A stretch of DNA of 47,952 nucleotides, from contig CAMKQH010000028.1 in the NCBI GenBank assembly GCA_946414885.1, positions 1 through 47,952 of the forward strand, given 5' to 3'. A program made the position numbers and the translations under genes. This stretch comes from an uncultured Lachnospiraceae bacterium (GTDB lineage Bacteria; Bacillota; Clostridia; Lachnospirales; Lachnospiraceae). Below the pieces are notes generated by a model. The model was not told the origin of the DNA, did no database searches, and saw only the letters and a list, made by a program, of their open reading frames with translations. The first letter of the stretch is position 1. The number at the start of each line of letters is the position of its first letter. Shown here one piece after another: positions 8,705-17,735 of the stretch.

Positions 8705-11700
8705 CTAATTCTGCAACGAATCCTGTTCCGTCGCGTTCTCCTCAGTTACCTCTTCCCCGGGATTCGTCTCTTCCACTGATTCCGTCTCTTCTTCGAGAGT
8801 AGCCTCTTTCTTTGGCTCGATTGCTTCTTCGGAAGAAATCTCTTCCGTAGGAGTCGTTTCTTCCTCGGATTTGGTTTCTTCCTCAGGAGCAGTCTCTTCC
8901 TCGGATTTGGTTTCTTCCTCAGGAGCAGCCTCTTCCTCGGATTTAGTTTCTTCCTCAGGAGCAGCTTCTTCCTCGGATTCAGACTCTTCTATGGAATCTA
9001 CTTCTCCCTTAGACTCAGACTCTTTCTCGGAATCCAGCTTTCCTTCAGGCTCATTCTCTTTCTCAGAATCCGACTCTTCTTTAGGCTCGGCTTCTTCCTT
9101 GTAATCGGTTTCTTCGGATTCTATGTTTCCTTCAGGCACCGTCTCGTCCTCGGTTTTAGATTCATCTTGGGAATCAAGCTCTTCCCCGTCCTCCGGATCG
9201 CTTTCTTCGGACTCTGACAGTTCTTCATCATCAGGATCACTGCCTTCCAAGCCTTCCCCTTCTTCGGAATCGTTTAGCAAATCATCTTCCGGATCAAGAG
9301 TTGGACCGTAAATCAAAATCTCATAACTCTCATCACGGATGGAATAACTCTCAGGAAAGAGATCCTTCTTGGCGATCTCTGCCGCGATCGGCTCATTCAC
9401 TTCGGTGATGCCTGCATCTTCCCCCGGAGTGATACTATTTGTTACCGCAGATCCCTTGCCGTTAAGCACTGTCTTACCTTCATTCCCCTTGGAAAGTGCG
9501 GATTTGCCTAACAGGTTCGCACTTAGGCTCCTGCGATTTCCATTCACATTTAACCCGTAATCGTTATCCTTTGTGGGAATTTCCAAGGAAAGTGAGATTT
9601 CCTTTGCCGTAGCCGTATCCGTTGAAATGACCAGAGCTTCATTATACGATTCCATGCTCTTTAAGCCTAGGCCTGAAACGTCGTAGTCAAAGTCCATGTT
9701 TGCGCCATCCACCGCGCTTGATAAAGCAATGTTGATCGCTGCGTCGTCACTCTCCACCTTAAATAGGGACTCTCCATTCTCCGGATAAATCTCTACGTAA
9801 CTTTCTTTTTCAGAAAGCCGGAAGGAATGGTTTGCGGAAATGGAAGTAAATACTCGCGTCGGGAGTACCGTAGGAGGAGTATCGGCTTCATTTCTAACGG
9901 CACACGAGAACACTTCTCCAGTAAAGCCGTTATTCGTCGTAATCTTGATTTTGACCGTATTTGCACCGTCAGCAAAGTCAATGAGCGCATCTTCATTATA
10001 CAGGATCATGTATGTCAGCGGATCCGTATATAACACGCGCACCGCGTCATCATACAGATTGTGATCATACTGATACTCTATGGTAATCACGTCATTGATC
10101 GCCAATGTTGAATCATTCAGTGTCACAATCAGTTTCTTGGAATAGATCTGGTCATTGACGTCATAGTCCTCTGGTTTTATCTCCGGCTCCGTCAGTCTCA
10201 CCGACGCGCCCTTTCCATACTCCCGACCCTCTTCGAGGAAGGTTAACGTCTGTACGAGCGTCGCGTCATTAGTAGTGCCTTGGATAACATTACCCGTACG
10301 GCCAAATTGTATGGTTCCGAAACCATTTAATCTAACATTGGCATTTGCGTATTGCACGGTGCCGCCATTCGCATTGGGATCCGCAAAGTCAACGCCAGCT
10401 GGTGTCTGATAATGATAGGTGCGGCTTTCCGTCGCATCTACCACGTGCATCGTACTGATATAAGCATTGTCAGAAGTGAGCCTTCCGTTTGCGGCAATGT
10501 CAAGATACATTAAGTATGCTCCGTCACCGCCGGCAACGGAACCCAAAGCATATTCTCCGCCGTTTGCAGGAATTTCAAAATAATAAACCGCGTTGTCAAT
10601 CAAGTTATCAGGATTCGTGATCCACGCCGTATTAAAAACGTAACTTCCTTTTGGCGTGCCAGATGAAAACGTTCCGTCATTGTATTTATATACGTATTTG
10701 ATCTCATCGTCATCGTCCGCGTTCTCGTAGATTTCCTTGATTTCTTTTATCGCCGTAATGTTTTTATCTTCGTCACGGAAGATCTGATGCAGCGAGAAGA
10801 AATTGCTGTTTCCCGAATAATACGTGCCTGCAAAGAAAGTAATCTTGCCAGGCGTTTTCAAGTGAAAATCGATACAGTCCTCCGGCATCATCATGTCTTC
10901 AAACGCATCCCCGTTGATATATCCGGCCGGCACGTTAATGACGTTATCCTTGCTGATCTGAGCATTTATAAAGTGAAGTCCATAGATATAGTCATCATCG
11001 TTTGTGAACACTTTCTCCAGATTTTTCCTCGCATTATCATAACGCGTCAAACCCAGATCGGAAACACTTGCCTTGGTGATCGCTCTAAGGCTGTTGCTGA
11101 CGTTGGAATTGGGATTACTACTGTTATAAGCGTCAGAAACCCTGCGCCAACCGTCCGTCGTTCGAGTGATCACCTCAAATCTTGAGCTTAGATAAGCATT
11201 TTGTCCTAAAGCCTCGTTAACGTTACTCATGGCATATTTAGATACTCTTATGTCACCAACCGAGTTCCTGCCTCCAGAGATTACGTATCCCGTATTCCCT
11301 TTGTCCGTGATGGCATTTTGACTGTTACTTTCATATTTCAAAGGAAACATGGTGGGCAGATTGGGGTATATCGTCTCATTCCGTGCTTCTTGGTAAGTTA
11401 ATAACGTTTGTGCTCCTAAGGAGATTTCTTTATTAAACGCATACGTAATTTGTGAAAACGTAAAAACAGTGGCATTGTTAGAATTGCTTCTCGTCCACGC
11501 ATTGTTATAATACCTAAGATAATCATTGTTGCCATATCTTAACTTATTATCGTTGGTTCTTGTATATGCCGTACCATTTGTTGAAGAAGCATACGCATAA
11601 TAAGTTGTGGCACCAATGCCCAAAAAACCTCCATAACTGTAATATGCCAACCTAACGTTACTGTTAGGAACCACCACGGTGTTGTTAGACAGAATGTTCC

Positions 11701-13369
11701 AAGTCGACGCGTTATTCGCGTTATTGTCAGCCGTAACTGCCTGCTCTTCCCCATTATACTTCAGATAATAGGTGCGATTGTTATAAGTAAACGAAATCCG
11801 ATATCGGTCAGTTGCCTCGGTCAATGCGTCAACCTTCCAAATCCCGCCGTCGCAATACAACTGATCACCGCTGGTACCAACTCCATAATAAATCCTTCCG
11901 TCCGCATAGGTCCATTCAGAAACAGGCGAAGTACTTACGGAAAGATTCCCGTTAGCGTAATTCAAATAATACTTTGTGCCGTCTCCGTTCGCATAACAAT
12001 AGATGCGGTGATTTTCAGAATCAATGACCCAATAGGTCTGCGCAGTGGCGGAACCGCTTGCAGCCGTCGTACTGGCATTTAAGTAGTAACCATTGTTGGA
12101 AATCCTTTGTCCGTAATATTCCGTGACTTCCGTTACCGTTTGCGTATATCCGCGCCTTCCAAACAAATACGTATAATTCGAAGTACCCGTACGATTTATG
12201 AAGACGTATTGTCCCGCTCCATCCCACTGCAACGCCTTTAGATATACCGTTTCATTCCAACTGGAAGCATTCACGGAATACGTCACGTTCGTCGTATTCC
12301 CATAGCTCTCATCCGTCGTTCCGTCAACGTGATGCGTGATGGTTTTTCTGGCAGGATAGCTAAAACTGTAATTCGCATTTGACTTGGCCTTAGTCCATTT
12401 ATCCTGCAAATTGTTATACATGGACAGCATGTCAATGCTGCCGCCCCAGCTTGCGTCGTTACCGGCAACCAACAGTTCTTTTTCCAGTTGCTGATTGACG
12501 AACAGAGGCTTGCAGGCTTCAACAAAATGATAGGAAACATTTCCGTCCTGATCCACGTTTTCCAGGTAGCTTTCCGTCGCATATCCAACGATGCCGTAAT
12601 CCGACAGATTCTCCGTATACGCGGTTGCGTCAACGGCGCCCGTTCCACTCTTGATCTTCACGGTTCCGCCAACCACTGCCACGTTGCTCACGGGCCCGTT
12701 TACGTAACCTGCTGCCAAACCGATCAGGGCTGAATCGGTTTCCGTATTGACCGTAATGTTTTGAATCGTCAAATCCTTCAGCGCGTTCGCTGCGCTGGCA
12801 TAAGTGCCAGAACCGGTAAGCGGTCCCACCACTCCCATAAAGCCAATAATCTCAACGCCGGATACGTTCGTACCTTCCAGATACTTCACATTCTGCGGAA
12901 GATCAAAAATCCTAGCCGCTTCGCTCGCGTCCTGCGTTGTCACGTTGGCAACGGTCAGATTCGCCACGGTATTTCCCTGACCATCAAGATAGCCGATAAA
13001 CGGATACGTGCTCGTGCCAATGGGCGGCAACACGTAACCAGTCATGTCAAGCGTGCCGGAATACTTGTCAGAAATATAGAAATGGAACGGCGTGAAATCA
13101 GGCTCGCTCGTCTGGTTGAATGCCCCAAGGTACTGAAGCCATGCGAGATTATATAGCTGCTCGGGCTTTGCAATCTCATAAGGTTCTTCCGCCGAACCGT
13201 TGCCGGATTCGAAATAATTTGCCAGATAACTTACGCCGCCCGAAACGGAACCCATGTCAAGCTTTGTCGCGGTAAAATACCATGCTGCGGAAGCGCCCAC
13301 AAAAAGAATGGCAACAAAAAGCGCTGCGACGAATGCGACGTATTGAGTTTTCAAGCTAGTCTTTCTCAT
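8705..13369 (-). CDS. Giant SipW-type exported surface protein with acidic repeat tail
   Basis: The 1554-residue protein starts with a charged stretch and a hydrophobic segment ending GASAAWYFTATK, the pattern of SipW-processed (TasA/camelysin-like) precursors. Residues of about 50-230 resemble GLUG/beta-helix adhesin repeats (PYEIAKPEQLYNLA; GYLDGQGNTVANLTV; DLTIQNITVNT). The middle contains several aromatic, Asn/Thr/Tyr-rich modules of the form YYLxYxNG...W. The last roughly 160 residues are a Glu/Ser/Pro/Thr tail with 12-residue repeats such as EEETKSEEEAAP. There is no LPxTG or C-terminal membrane anchor, so attachment would depend on the fibre or on charge. It is the last gene of the second subunit block, with GGAG before the ATG and a terminator after the stop. 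An adhesin or fibre-tip role is inferred. Confidence 0.75.
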   Translation of the reverse strand: MRKTSLKTQYVAFVAALFVAILFVGASAAWYFTATKLDMGSVSGGVSYLANYFESGNGSAEEPYEIAKPEQLYNLAWLQYLGAFNQTSEPDFTPFHFYISDKYSGTLDMTGYVLPPIGTSTYPFIGYLDGQGNTVANLTVANVTTQDASEAARIFDLPQNVKYLEGTNVSGVEIIGFMGVVGPLTGSGTYASAANALKDLTIQNITVNTETDSALIGLAAGYVNGPVSNVAVVGGTVKIKSGTGAVDATAYTENLSDYGIVGYATESYLENVDQDGNVSYHFVEACKPLFVNQQLEKELLVAGNDASWGGSIDMLSMYNNLQDKWTKAKSNANYSFSYPARKTITHHVDGTTDESYGNTTNVTYSVNASSWNETVYLKALQWDGAGQYVFINRTGTSNYTYLFGRRGYTQTVTEVTEYYGQRISNNGYYLNASTTAASGSATAQTYWVIDSENHRIYCYANGDGTKYYLNYANGNLSVSTSPVSEWTYADGRIYYGVGTSGDQLYCDGGIWKVDALTEATDRYRISFTYNNRTYYLKYNGEEQAVTADNNANNASTWNILSNNTVVVPNSNVRLAYYSYGGFLGIGATTYYAYASSTNGTAYTRTNDNKLRYGNNDYLRYYNNAWTRSNSNNATVFTFSQITYAFNKEISLGAQTLLTYQEARNETIYPNLPTMFPLKYESNSQNAITDKGNTGYVISGGRNSVGDIRVSKYAMSNVNEALGQNAYLSSRFEVITRTTDGWRRVSDAYNSSNPNSNVSNSLRAITKASVSDLGLTRYDNARKNLEKVFTNDDDYIYGLHFINAQISKDNVINVPAGYINGDAFEDMMMPEDCIDFHLKTPGKITFFAGTYYSGNSNFFSLHQIFRDEDKNITAIKEIKEIYENADDDDEIKYVYKYNDGTFSSGTPKGSYVFNTAWITNPDNLIDNAVYYFEIPANGGEYALGSVAGGDGAYLMYLDIAANGRLTSDNAYISTMHVVDATESRTYHYQTPAGVDFADPNANGGTVQYANANVRLNGFGTIQFGRTGNVIQGTTNDATLVQTLTFLEEGREYGKGASVRLTEPEIKPEDYDVNDQIYSKKLIVTLNDSTLAINDVITIEYQYDHNLYDDAVRVLYTDPLTYMILYNEDALIDFADGANTVKIKITTNNGFTGEVFSCAVRNEADTPPTVLPTRVFTSISANHSFRLSEKESYVEIYPENGESLFKVESDDAAINIALSSAVDGANMDFDYDVSGLGLKSMESYNEALVISTDTATAKEISLSLEIPTKDNDYGLNVNGNRRSLSANLLGKSALSKGNEGKTVLNGKGSAVTNSITPGEDAGITEVNEPIAAEIAKKDLFPESYSIRDESYEILIYGPTLDPEDDLLNDSEEGEGLEGSDPDDEELSESEESDPEDGEELDSQDESKTEDETVPEGNIESEETDYKEEAEPKEESDSEKENEPEGKLDSEKESESKGEVDSIEESESEEEAAPEEETKSEEEAAPEEETKSEEETAPEEETKSEEETTPTEEISSEEAIEPKKEATLEEETESVEETNPGEEVTEENATEQDSLQN

Positions 13370-13390
13370 CGCTGCGCTCCTTTCTAAATC

Positions 13391-14311
13391 TTAATCCAAA
13401 ACCGTTATCGTTACGTCCTGAAGATCATAGGTTACCGAATTTCCGTTGGTGATGGTTCCCGCAAAGCCATCCGCTGCCGTCTCTCCAATCTTAAATCCAC
13501 CCTTTCCCCAAAGGGAATTCCGGATGTAATGGTAAACCAGATCTTCGTTATAATCTATCTTAAAATAAATGTATGCCTTGTCATTCGTCATTTGTATCTG
13601 GCTGCTTGGAATCGTAAAGGAAATGCCCTTTTCCGTTCCTTCCATCTTCTTCCCGGTAACGTTAGCATTCTTTACGCCATTCACGGTTGTCACCATATAA
13701 TCCACAAAGGATTTCGGCGTAAGACTTGCCGCATTGTTCTGGAAATACGTCAGTGCTCCCACGTAGATTTCCGTTGAATTTGCATTCTCGGGGATCACGC
13801 TGACGGGAATCACGGCGCAGCTTACTTGAATGACGTTGGAAATGTATCTTGCGACGTTCCCCTGCGCATCTAAGTAATCCGCCTTGCACGTAACCGTCAG
13901 CTTCAGGTCCTTCCCCGACGGAATCCCGTAAACCGGCATCCTGACGTAAGCCGAAGTATACTTATTATGGTCACCGCCAAAAATCGCATCATAGGTATTC
14001 AGAACCGCCTGCGACGTATTGGTATACACGTCAACGTGATCGATCTGCGTAATGGCATCCGTCCTCGGCCTGGCGACGTACAGCACGTATGGCATCGCGC
14101 CCATGTTTACGCCTGCCGAAGTCACTCCCTCGCCATTACTTTGATTCTCCGTGACGCGCACGTACCAGGTACGTGTTGCAGGAATCATTGCAATGACCAC
14201 AAAAGCCAACAGCAATGCATATGCCGGCAACCGGAATCGCCGCCACAAAGTCATTGCCTTTAACATGCGATCAGATATGGAGTTGTTATTGGATTCTTCT
14301 GATCTGTTCAA
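13391..14311 (-). CDS. SipW-type exported protein, TasA-like
   Basis: The 306-residue protein has a roughly 25-residue cytoplasmic start, a hydrophobic segment (LPAYALLLAFVVIAMIP) and then ATRTWYVRVTENQ, the position where SipW-type substrates have the A-W-F/Y pattern. The first residue after the Ala region is Thr rather than the usual Ala. The exported part is beta-rich in appearance and carries several YVG and ATYxF-like strands. It lacks the C-terminal LEG-D motif found in most other subunits of the locus. The start is probably TTG at 14311 after AAGGGG; an internal ATG is at about codon 17. It lies 21 bases upstream of the giant protein gene, so the two are very likely co-transcribed. Confidence 0.65.
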   Translation of the reverse strand: MNRSEESNNNSISDRMLKAMTLWRRFRLPAYALLLAFVVIAMIPATRTWYVRVTENQSNGEGVTSAGVNMGAMPYVLYVARPRTDAITQIDHVDVYTNTSQAVLNTYDAIFGGDHNKYTSAYVRMPVYGIPSGKDLKLTVTCKADYLDAQGNVARYISNVIQVSCAVIPVSVIPENANSTEIYVGALTYFQNNAASLTPKSFVDYMVTTVNGVKNANVTGKKMEGTEKGISFTIPSSQIQMTNDKAYIYFKIDYNEDLVYHYIRNSLWGKGGFKIGETAADGFAGTITNGNSVTYDLQDVTITVLD

Positions 14312-14401
14312 TATCCGTTCCCCTTAAATCCATTTTCAACAAGCTTCCAAAGTTTACGTTCCACTTATAGTTTCCATATAAACGAAGGGACGCAGGTCAT
14401 C

Positions 14402-15370
14402 CTACTCCTGCGTCACCCCCACAAAATTCACGTTTACGTTCAATCCCTTGGTATCCAAGTCAGATACTCCGATCAAAGCCTGCGCATCCGTTCCTTCCAG
14501 CCATACGTACATCCGTACCTGAAGACCCGTCGGCGTTGCCGTTCCAAGGGAAGTCTTTCCCGTTCCGGCAGAAAACGTATTCTCATCCGCACCAGCCACG
14601 GCTTGATAGGTACTGAGATTCGTCATGGTAAAGGCTTCCACCGTGCTGGCATCCTTTACGTTCGAGTAACCCGTAACTGCGCCGGAACTGTTTCCGGCTG
14701 CCGTCTCCGAGGTAGGCGCGTAAAAGATTTTCATGTCTCCAACTACGATTGCCACCCGGATGGCCTCATTCAGACTCTTTGCCGTGATGGCATTGTCCTG
14801 ATACGTTACCGTTATGGGATTCGTCGGATGTAAGTAAACGTCCATGCTCTGATTATTCGTATAGAGGACGTAATCCTCATAGAGATAAGCCACCCTCTGA
14901 CTGCTTCCCTCCAAGGAATTCAAATACGTTCCAACGTTATTTTCTTCCTTGACTGTCGTGGTTGACATCGTATTCCCTGCCGTCAGCTGGGTATATCCCG
15001 TGGCTACCAACGAGGCATTTCCGTTATTTATCACGTTGCTGAACTGGCTGGCATACCACCAATTCGTACAATTCTTTGTCGAAGCGGGGTAAAGCGCCGC
15101 ATTCCCCTGCCATTCATGGGATACCGCCACGTAATAATTCTTCTGGGCCGGCAACGTCGTTCCCCTTTCGATGAACAGGGATGCCGTCGTCGTACTGGTA
15201 ACCGTACTGGCTTGCTCCTCGACTTTCTCATTTTTCACATACCATGCCTGCGTTACGTACGCAACTACTGCCGTGGCAAATATGATCAGTGCCAGCGCAC
15301 ATTCAGCCAGTTGTAACATAACTAAATGCTTTTGCTTTTTCAGCATGTCTTTTCTATTCTCTTCTGACAC
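14402..15370 (-). CDS. SipW-type exported protein with C-terminal LEGTD motif
   Basis: The 322-residue protein has an N-terminal hydrophobic segment (LALIIFATAVVAYV) followed by TQAWYVKNEKVEEQASTVTS, the SipW-cognate pattern. The C-terminal region contains VRMYVWLEGTDAQALIG followed by a strand ending NVNFVGVTQE, the signature shared by several proteins here, although the Cys common after the Asp is missing. The start is GTG with GGAGG about 8-10 bases upstream. It is the first gene of a three-gene block with 13391 and 8705. It probably encodes a minor fibre subunit. A weak promoter (TATAAC or TATACC boxes near 15440-15450) may lie just upstream, overlapping the end of a hairpin. Confidence 0.7.
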   Translation of the reverse strand: MSEENRKDMLKKQKHLVMLQLAECALALIIFATAVVAYVTQAWYVKNEKVEEQASTVTSTTTASLFIERGTTLPAQKNYYVAVSHEWQGNAALYPASTKNCTNWWYASQFSNVINNGNASLVATGYTQLTAGNTMSTTTVKEENNVGTYLNSLEGSSQRVAYLYEDYVLYTNNQSMDVYLHPTNPITVTYQDNAITAKSLNEAIRVAIVVGDMKIFYAPTSETAAGNSSGAVTGYSNVKDASTVEAFTMTNLSTYQAVAGADENTFSAGTGKTSLGTATPTGLQVRMYVWLEGTDAQALIGVSDLDTKGLNVNVNFVGVTQE

Positions 15371-15458
15371 TTTATCACACCTCCCTGCTTCTTTGGATTA
15401 TGATGCCATACCATCTTGCGTGGGGGGTTTTTCGCAATGGGTATAGTTATACATAAAT

Positions 15459-15503
15459 AATATCGGCAAGAATCTCAAAATTGTTTAGACTCTTGCCGAT
15501 ATT
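15459..15503 (-). terminator. Terminator between yqeY and the second subunit block
   Basis: AATATCGGCAAGA and TCTTGCCGATATT form a 13-pair stem with an internal loop of about 19 bases. It is followed by T-rich sequence on both strands (ATTATTTAT on the minus, ATTTTGTG on the plus). It probably ends the yqeY transcript. Confidence 0.7.
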
Positions 15504-15552
15504 TTGTGCATTTTGCATATTTTTACATCAATTACCCATAAATTGTCAGAAT

Positions 15553-15990
15553 TTATTTGCAGAGTTCTGCAACCACAGCTCCAATCTCTTTTCCGTCGGC
15601 CTTACCCTTCAATTCCGGCATCACGGCCTTCATGATCGCGCCCTTATTCTTCGTTGCAACCACGTCCGCAAATTTCTCCTGAAGGAATGCCTTGATCTGC
15701 TCAGCATCCATCATCTTCGGAGCAAACTCCTCAAATACGGCAAGTCTCGCCTGATACTCTGCCAAGAGCTCTGCCCTCTCCTTCGGGCAAGTCTCCACCT
15801 GCTCCTTCACGGCCTTCAGTTCCTTCAAAATCGCCTGATCTACCATTTCCTCAGGGATTGCCTCGCGGCAACCGGCGTCAATGCCCGCCTTCTTCGCTGC
15901 AGAGACAAGCGTTGCAATGGAATCCTTTCTCGCCTTATCGCGAGCCTTCATTGCCTCGATCATGGCACTTTGTAACGTTTCTAACTTCAT
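15553..15990 (-). CDS. yqeY: YqeY/GatB-domain protein
   Basis: The 145-residue soluble protein matches the GatB/YqeY family along its length. It has the N-terminal helical half with MKARDKARKDSIATLVSA (relatives have K-x-R-D-x-x...T-L-R-x-L) and the C-terminal small domain ending GAIMKAVMPELKGKADGKE, which corresponds to the MGKVM...KGRADG signature. The family shares a domain with the tRNA-dependent amidotransferase subunit GatB, but the stand-alone protein has no settled function. It is bounded by a terminator downstream and about 160 bases of upstream sequence in which I see no strong hairpin. It separates the two surface-protein blocks and is probably unrelated to them. Confidence 0.9.
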   Translation of the reverse strand: MKLETLQSAMIEAMKARDKARKDSIATLVSAAKKAGIDAGCREAIPEEMVDQAILKELKAVKEQVETCPKERAELLAEYQARLAVFEEFAPKMMDAEQIKAFLQEKFADVVATKNKGAIMKAVMPELKGKADGKEIGAVVAELCK

Positions 15991-16152
15991 AATGTTTCCC
16001 TACCTTTCCAACAATCTTTTCATGAAAATTTATTTAATGCTTAGTATACCACTTTGCAGTCATGATTCGCAATAACCCACAGGTAGAATCCCCAGGCTTC
16101 CGTCCAAGGCATCTGTTCACAGTCTTCCGTTCCTGGCCTCTGCGCCCTAAGA

Positions 16153-17550
16153 TCAGATCACTCCAAGCGCCTTCAGCAAAAGAACCGCAAGTAGTACCGG
16201 CGCAACAAACTTGATCATGACGATGAAGAGCCCTCTCCGTCCAAACTTTTCACCGTTCTTTGTCACTTCTTTGATAATGACGTCAGGTTTTATGATCCAG
16301 CCGATCAGAATACAGGTTCCAATTGCCACGACGGGCATCATCAGGTTATTCGATACGTAGTCCATGATGTCGAGGATCTGCGCATCGGCACCGTTTGGAA
16401 GCTTGATATTGAAAAACAGCTTGTTGTAACCCATGCAGACAATAATTCCAAGGATCAGTGCGATTGCGCCCTCGCTCAGCACTGCCGTCTTACGCGTTAC
16501 GTGGAACTGATCCATAAAGCTTGCCACGACTGCTTCCAGAATGGACACCGCGCTGGTCGTCGCCGCAAAAAGCACCATGGCAAAGAAGAGACACCCTACG
16601 TACCCGCCAAAGGGTCCCATCTGCTGGAACACTCTCGGCAGCGACACAAACATCAGTCCCGGTCCTGCCTGCATGCCATCCTTGCCCATGAACACAAACA
16701 CGGCAGGGATGATCATTGCACCAGCAAGGAATGCAATGCCCGTGTCAAATATTTCGATCTGACCGATCGCCTTTGAGAGATTCGTGTCATCGCGCATGTA
16801 GGAACCATATGCGATCATGATACCCATGGCCACGCTAAGGCTATAAAAGAGCTGCCCCATGGCATCCATCATCGTTCCGGCAAAGCTCTTGAGCGAAAAG
16901 TCCGTGAAGTCCGGCACAAAGAGAATCTTTAAGCCTTCCATGCCCGTTCTCGTCACGCCGTCTGCATCCGTATAGGACAGCGTCAGCGAAAAGATGGAAA
17001 TGATAATGATTAAAATGACCAGTGCGGGCATCACAACCTTCGAGAACTTTTCGATTCCCTTATCCACGCCCCCAAGCACGATGATCATGGAAAGAAACAG
17101 GAATACGATGGTCATGCCGATGGGCGACGAGGAATCCGAAATGAACGCGCCAAAGTATCCCTCCTCAGCCGTTTGGGCTCCGGACCCCGTCAGGAACGCC
17201 AGAAAATACTTTACGACCCAGCCGCCAATAACACAATAATACGGCATGATGATCATGGGCACCAGGCATGCCAGAATGCCCAGCGGTTTCCATCTCTTGC
17301 GAAGCTCTCCGTAGGCCGTCAGCGGGCTCTGCTTGGTCTTTCTTCCGATCGCCACCTCCGTGATCAAAAGCGTAAAGCCAAACGTCAGCGCCAACACCAA
17401 ATACACCACGAGGAACATGCCGCCCCCGTCTCTCGCAGCCAAATAGGGAAATCTCCAGATATTCCCCAGTCCTACGGCACTTCCTGCCGCCGCCAGTACA
17501 AATCCGATCGATCCCGTAAATGAATTCCGCTTAGTTGTTTCGTTTTCCAT
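16153..17550 (-). CDS. Neurotransmitter:sodium symporter family transporter
   Basis: The 465-residue polytopic membrane protein has about 11-12 hydrophobic segments. The N-terminal signature is GSAVGLGNIWRFPYLAARDGGGMFLVVYL, the unwound helix 1 that binds Na+ and substrate in LeuT-like transporters. Bacterial members import amino acids such as tryptophan, tyrosine or leucine with Na+; the substrate cannot be set from sequence. Helix 6 is represented by FYSLSVAMGIMIAYGSYM. The gene appears monocistronic, with its own promoter at 17613-17641. A leader of about 55 bases contains an ACGCAA / TTGCGT hairpin. Confidence 0.93.
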   Translation of the reverse strand: MENETTKRNSFTGSIGFVLAAAGSAVGLGNIWRFPYLAARDGGGMFLVVYLVLALTFGFTLLITEVAIGRKTKQSPLTAYGELRKRWKPLGILACLVPMIIMPYYCVIGGWVVKYFLAFLTGSGAQTAEEGYFGAFISDSSSPIGMTIVFLFLSMIIVLGGVDKGIEKFSKVVMPALVILIIIISIFSLTLSYTDADGVTRTGMEGLKILFVPDFTDFSLKSFAGTMMDAMGQLFYSLSVAMGIMIAYGSYMRDDTNLSKAIGQIEIFDTGIAFLAGAMIIPAVFVFMGKDGMQAGPGLMFVSLPRVFQQMGPFGGYVGCLFFAMVLFAATTSAVSILEAVVASFMDQFHVTRKTAVLSEGAIALILGIIVCMGYNKLFFNIKLPNGADAQILDIMDYVSNNLMMPVVAIGTCILIGWIIKPDVIIKEVTKNGEKFGRRGLFIVMIKFVAPVLLAVLLLKALGVI

Positions 17551-17612
17551 GTCGTCCCCTTAACTGTTTTTGCGTTATTATGACGCAACGCCTTGCGTTG
17601 ATCACACTATAT

Positions 17613-17641
17613 AAAATAACATTTTTTTCAATGTTTTTCAA
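17613..17641 (-). promoter_or_regulatory. Predicted sigma-A promoter of the NSS transporter
   Basis: On the minus strand, TTGAAA at 17636-17641 and TATTTT at 17613-17618 are separated by 17 bases, about 60 bases upstream of the start codon. Confidence 0.5.
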
Positions 17642-17693
17642 ATATTTCCTATCACTTTAGGTTAAAGGCGATTTTTCGTATTTTTTCCAAAAA

Positions 17694-17722
17694 GAAAAGC
17701 CCCCACCGAAGTGAGGGCTTTA
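17694..17722 (-). terminator. Rho-independent terminator after the 17736 gene
   Basis: On the minus strand, AAAGCCCTCAC-TTCG-GTGGGGGCTTT is followed by TCTTTTT. The stable UUCG-type tetraloop and the position 14 bases after the stop make this a confident terminator. Confidence 0.85.
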
Positions 17723-17735
17723 CAAGCCAATCAGT

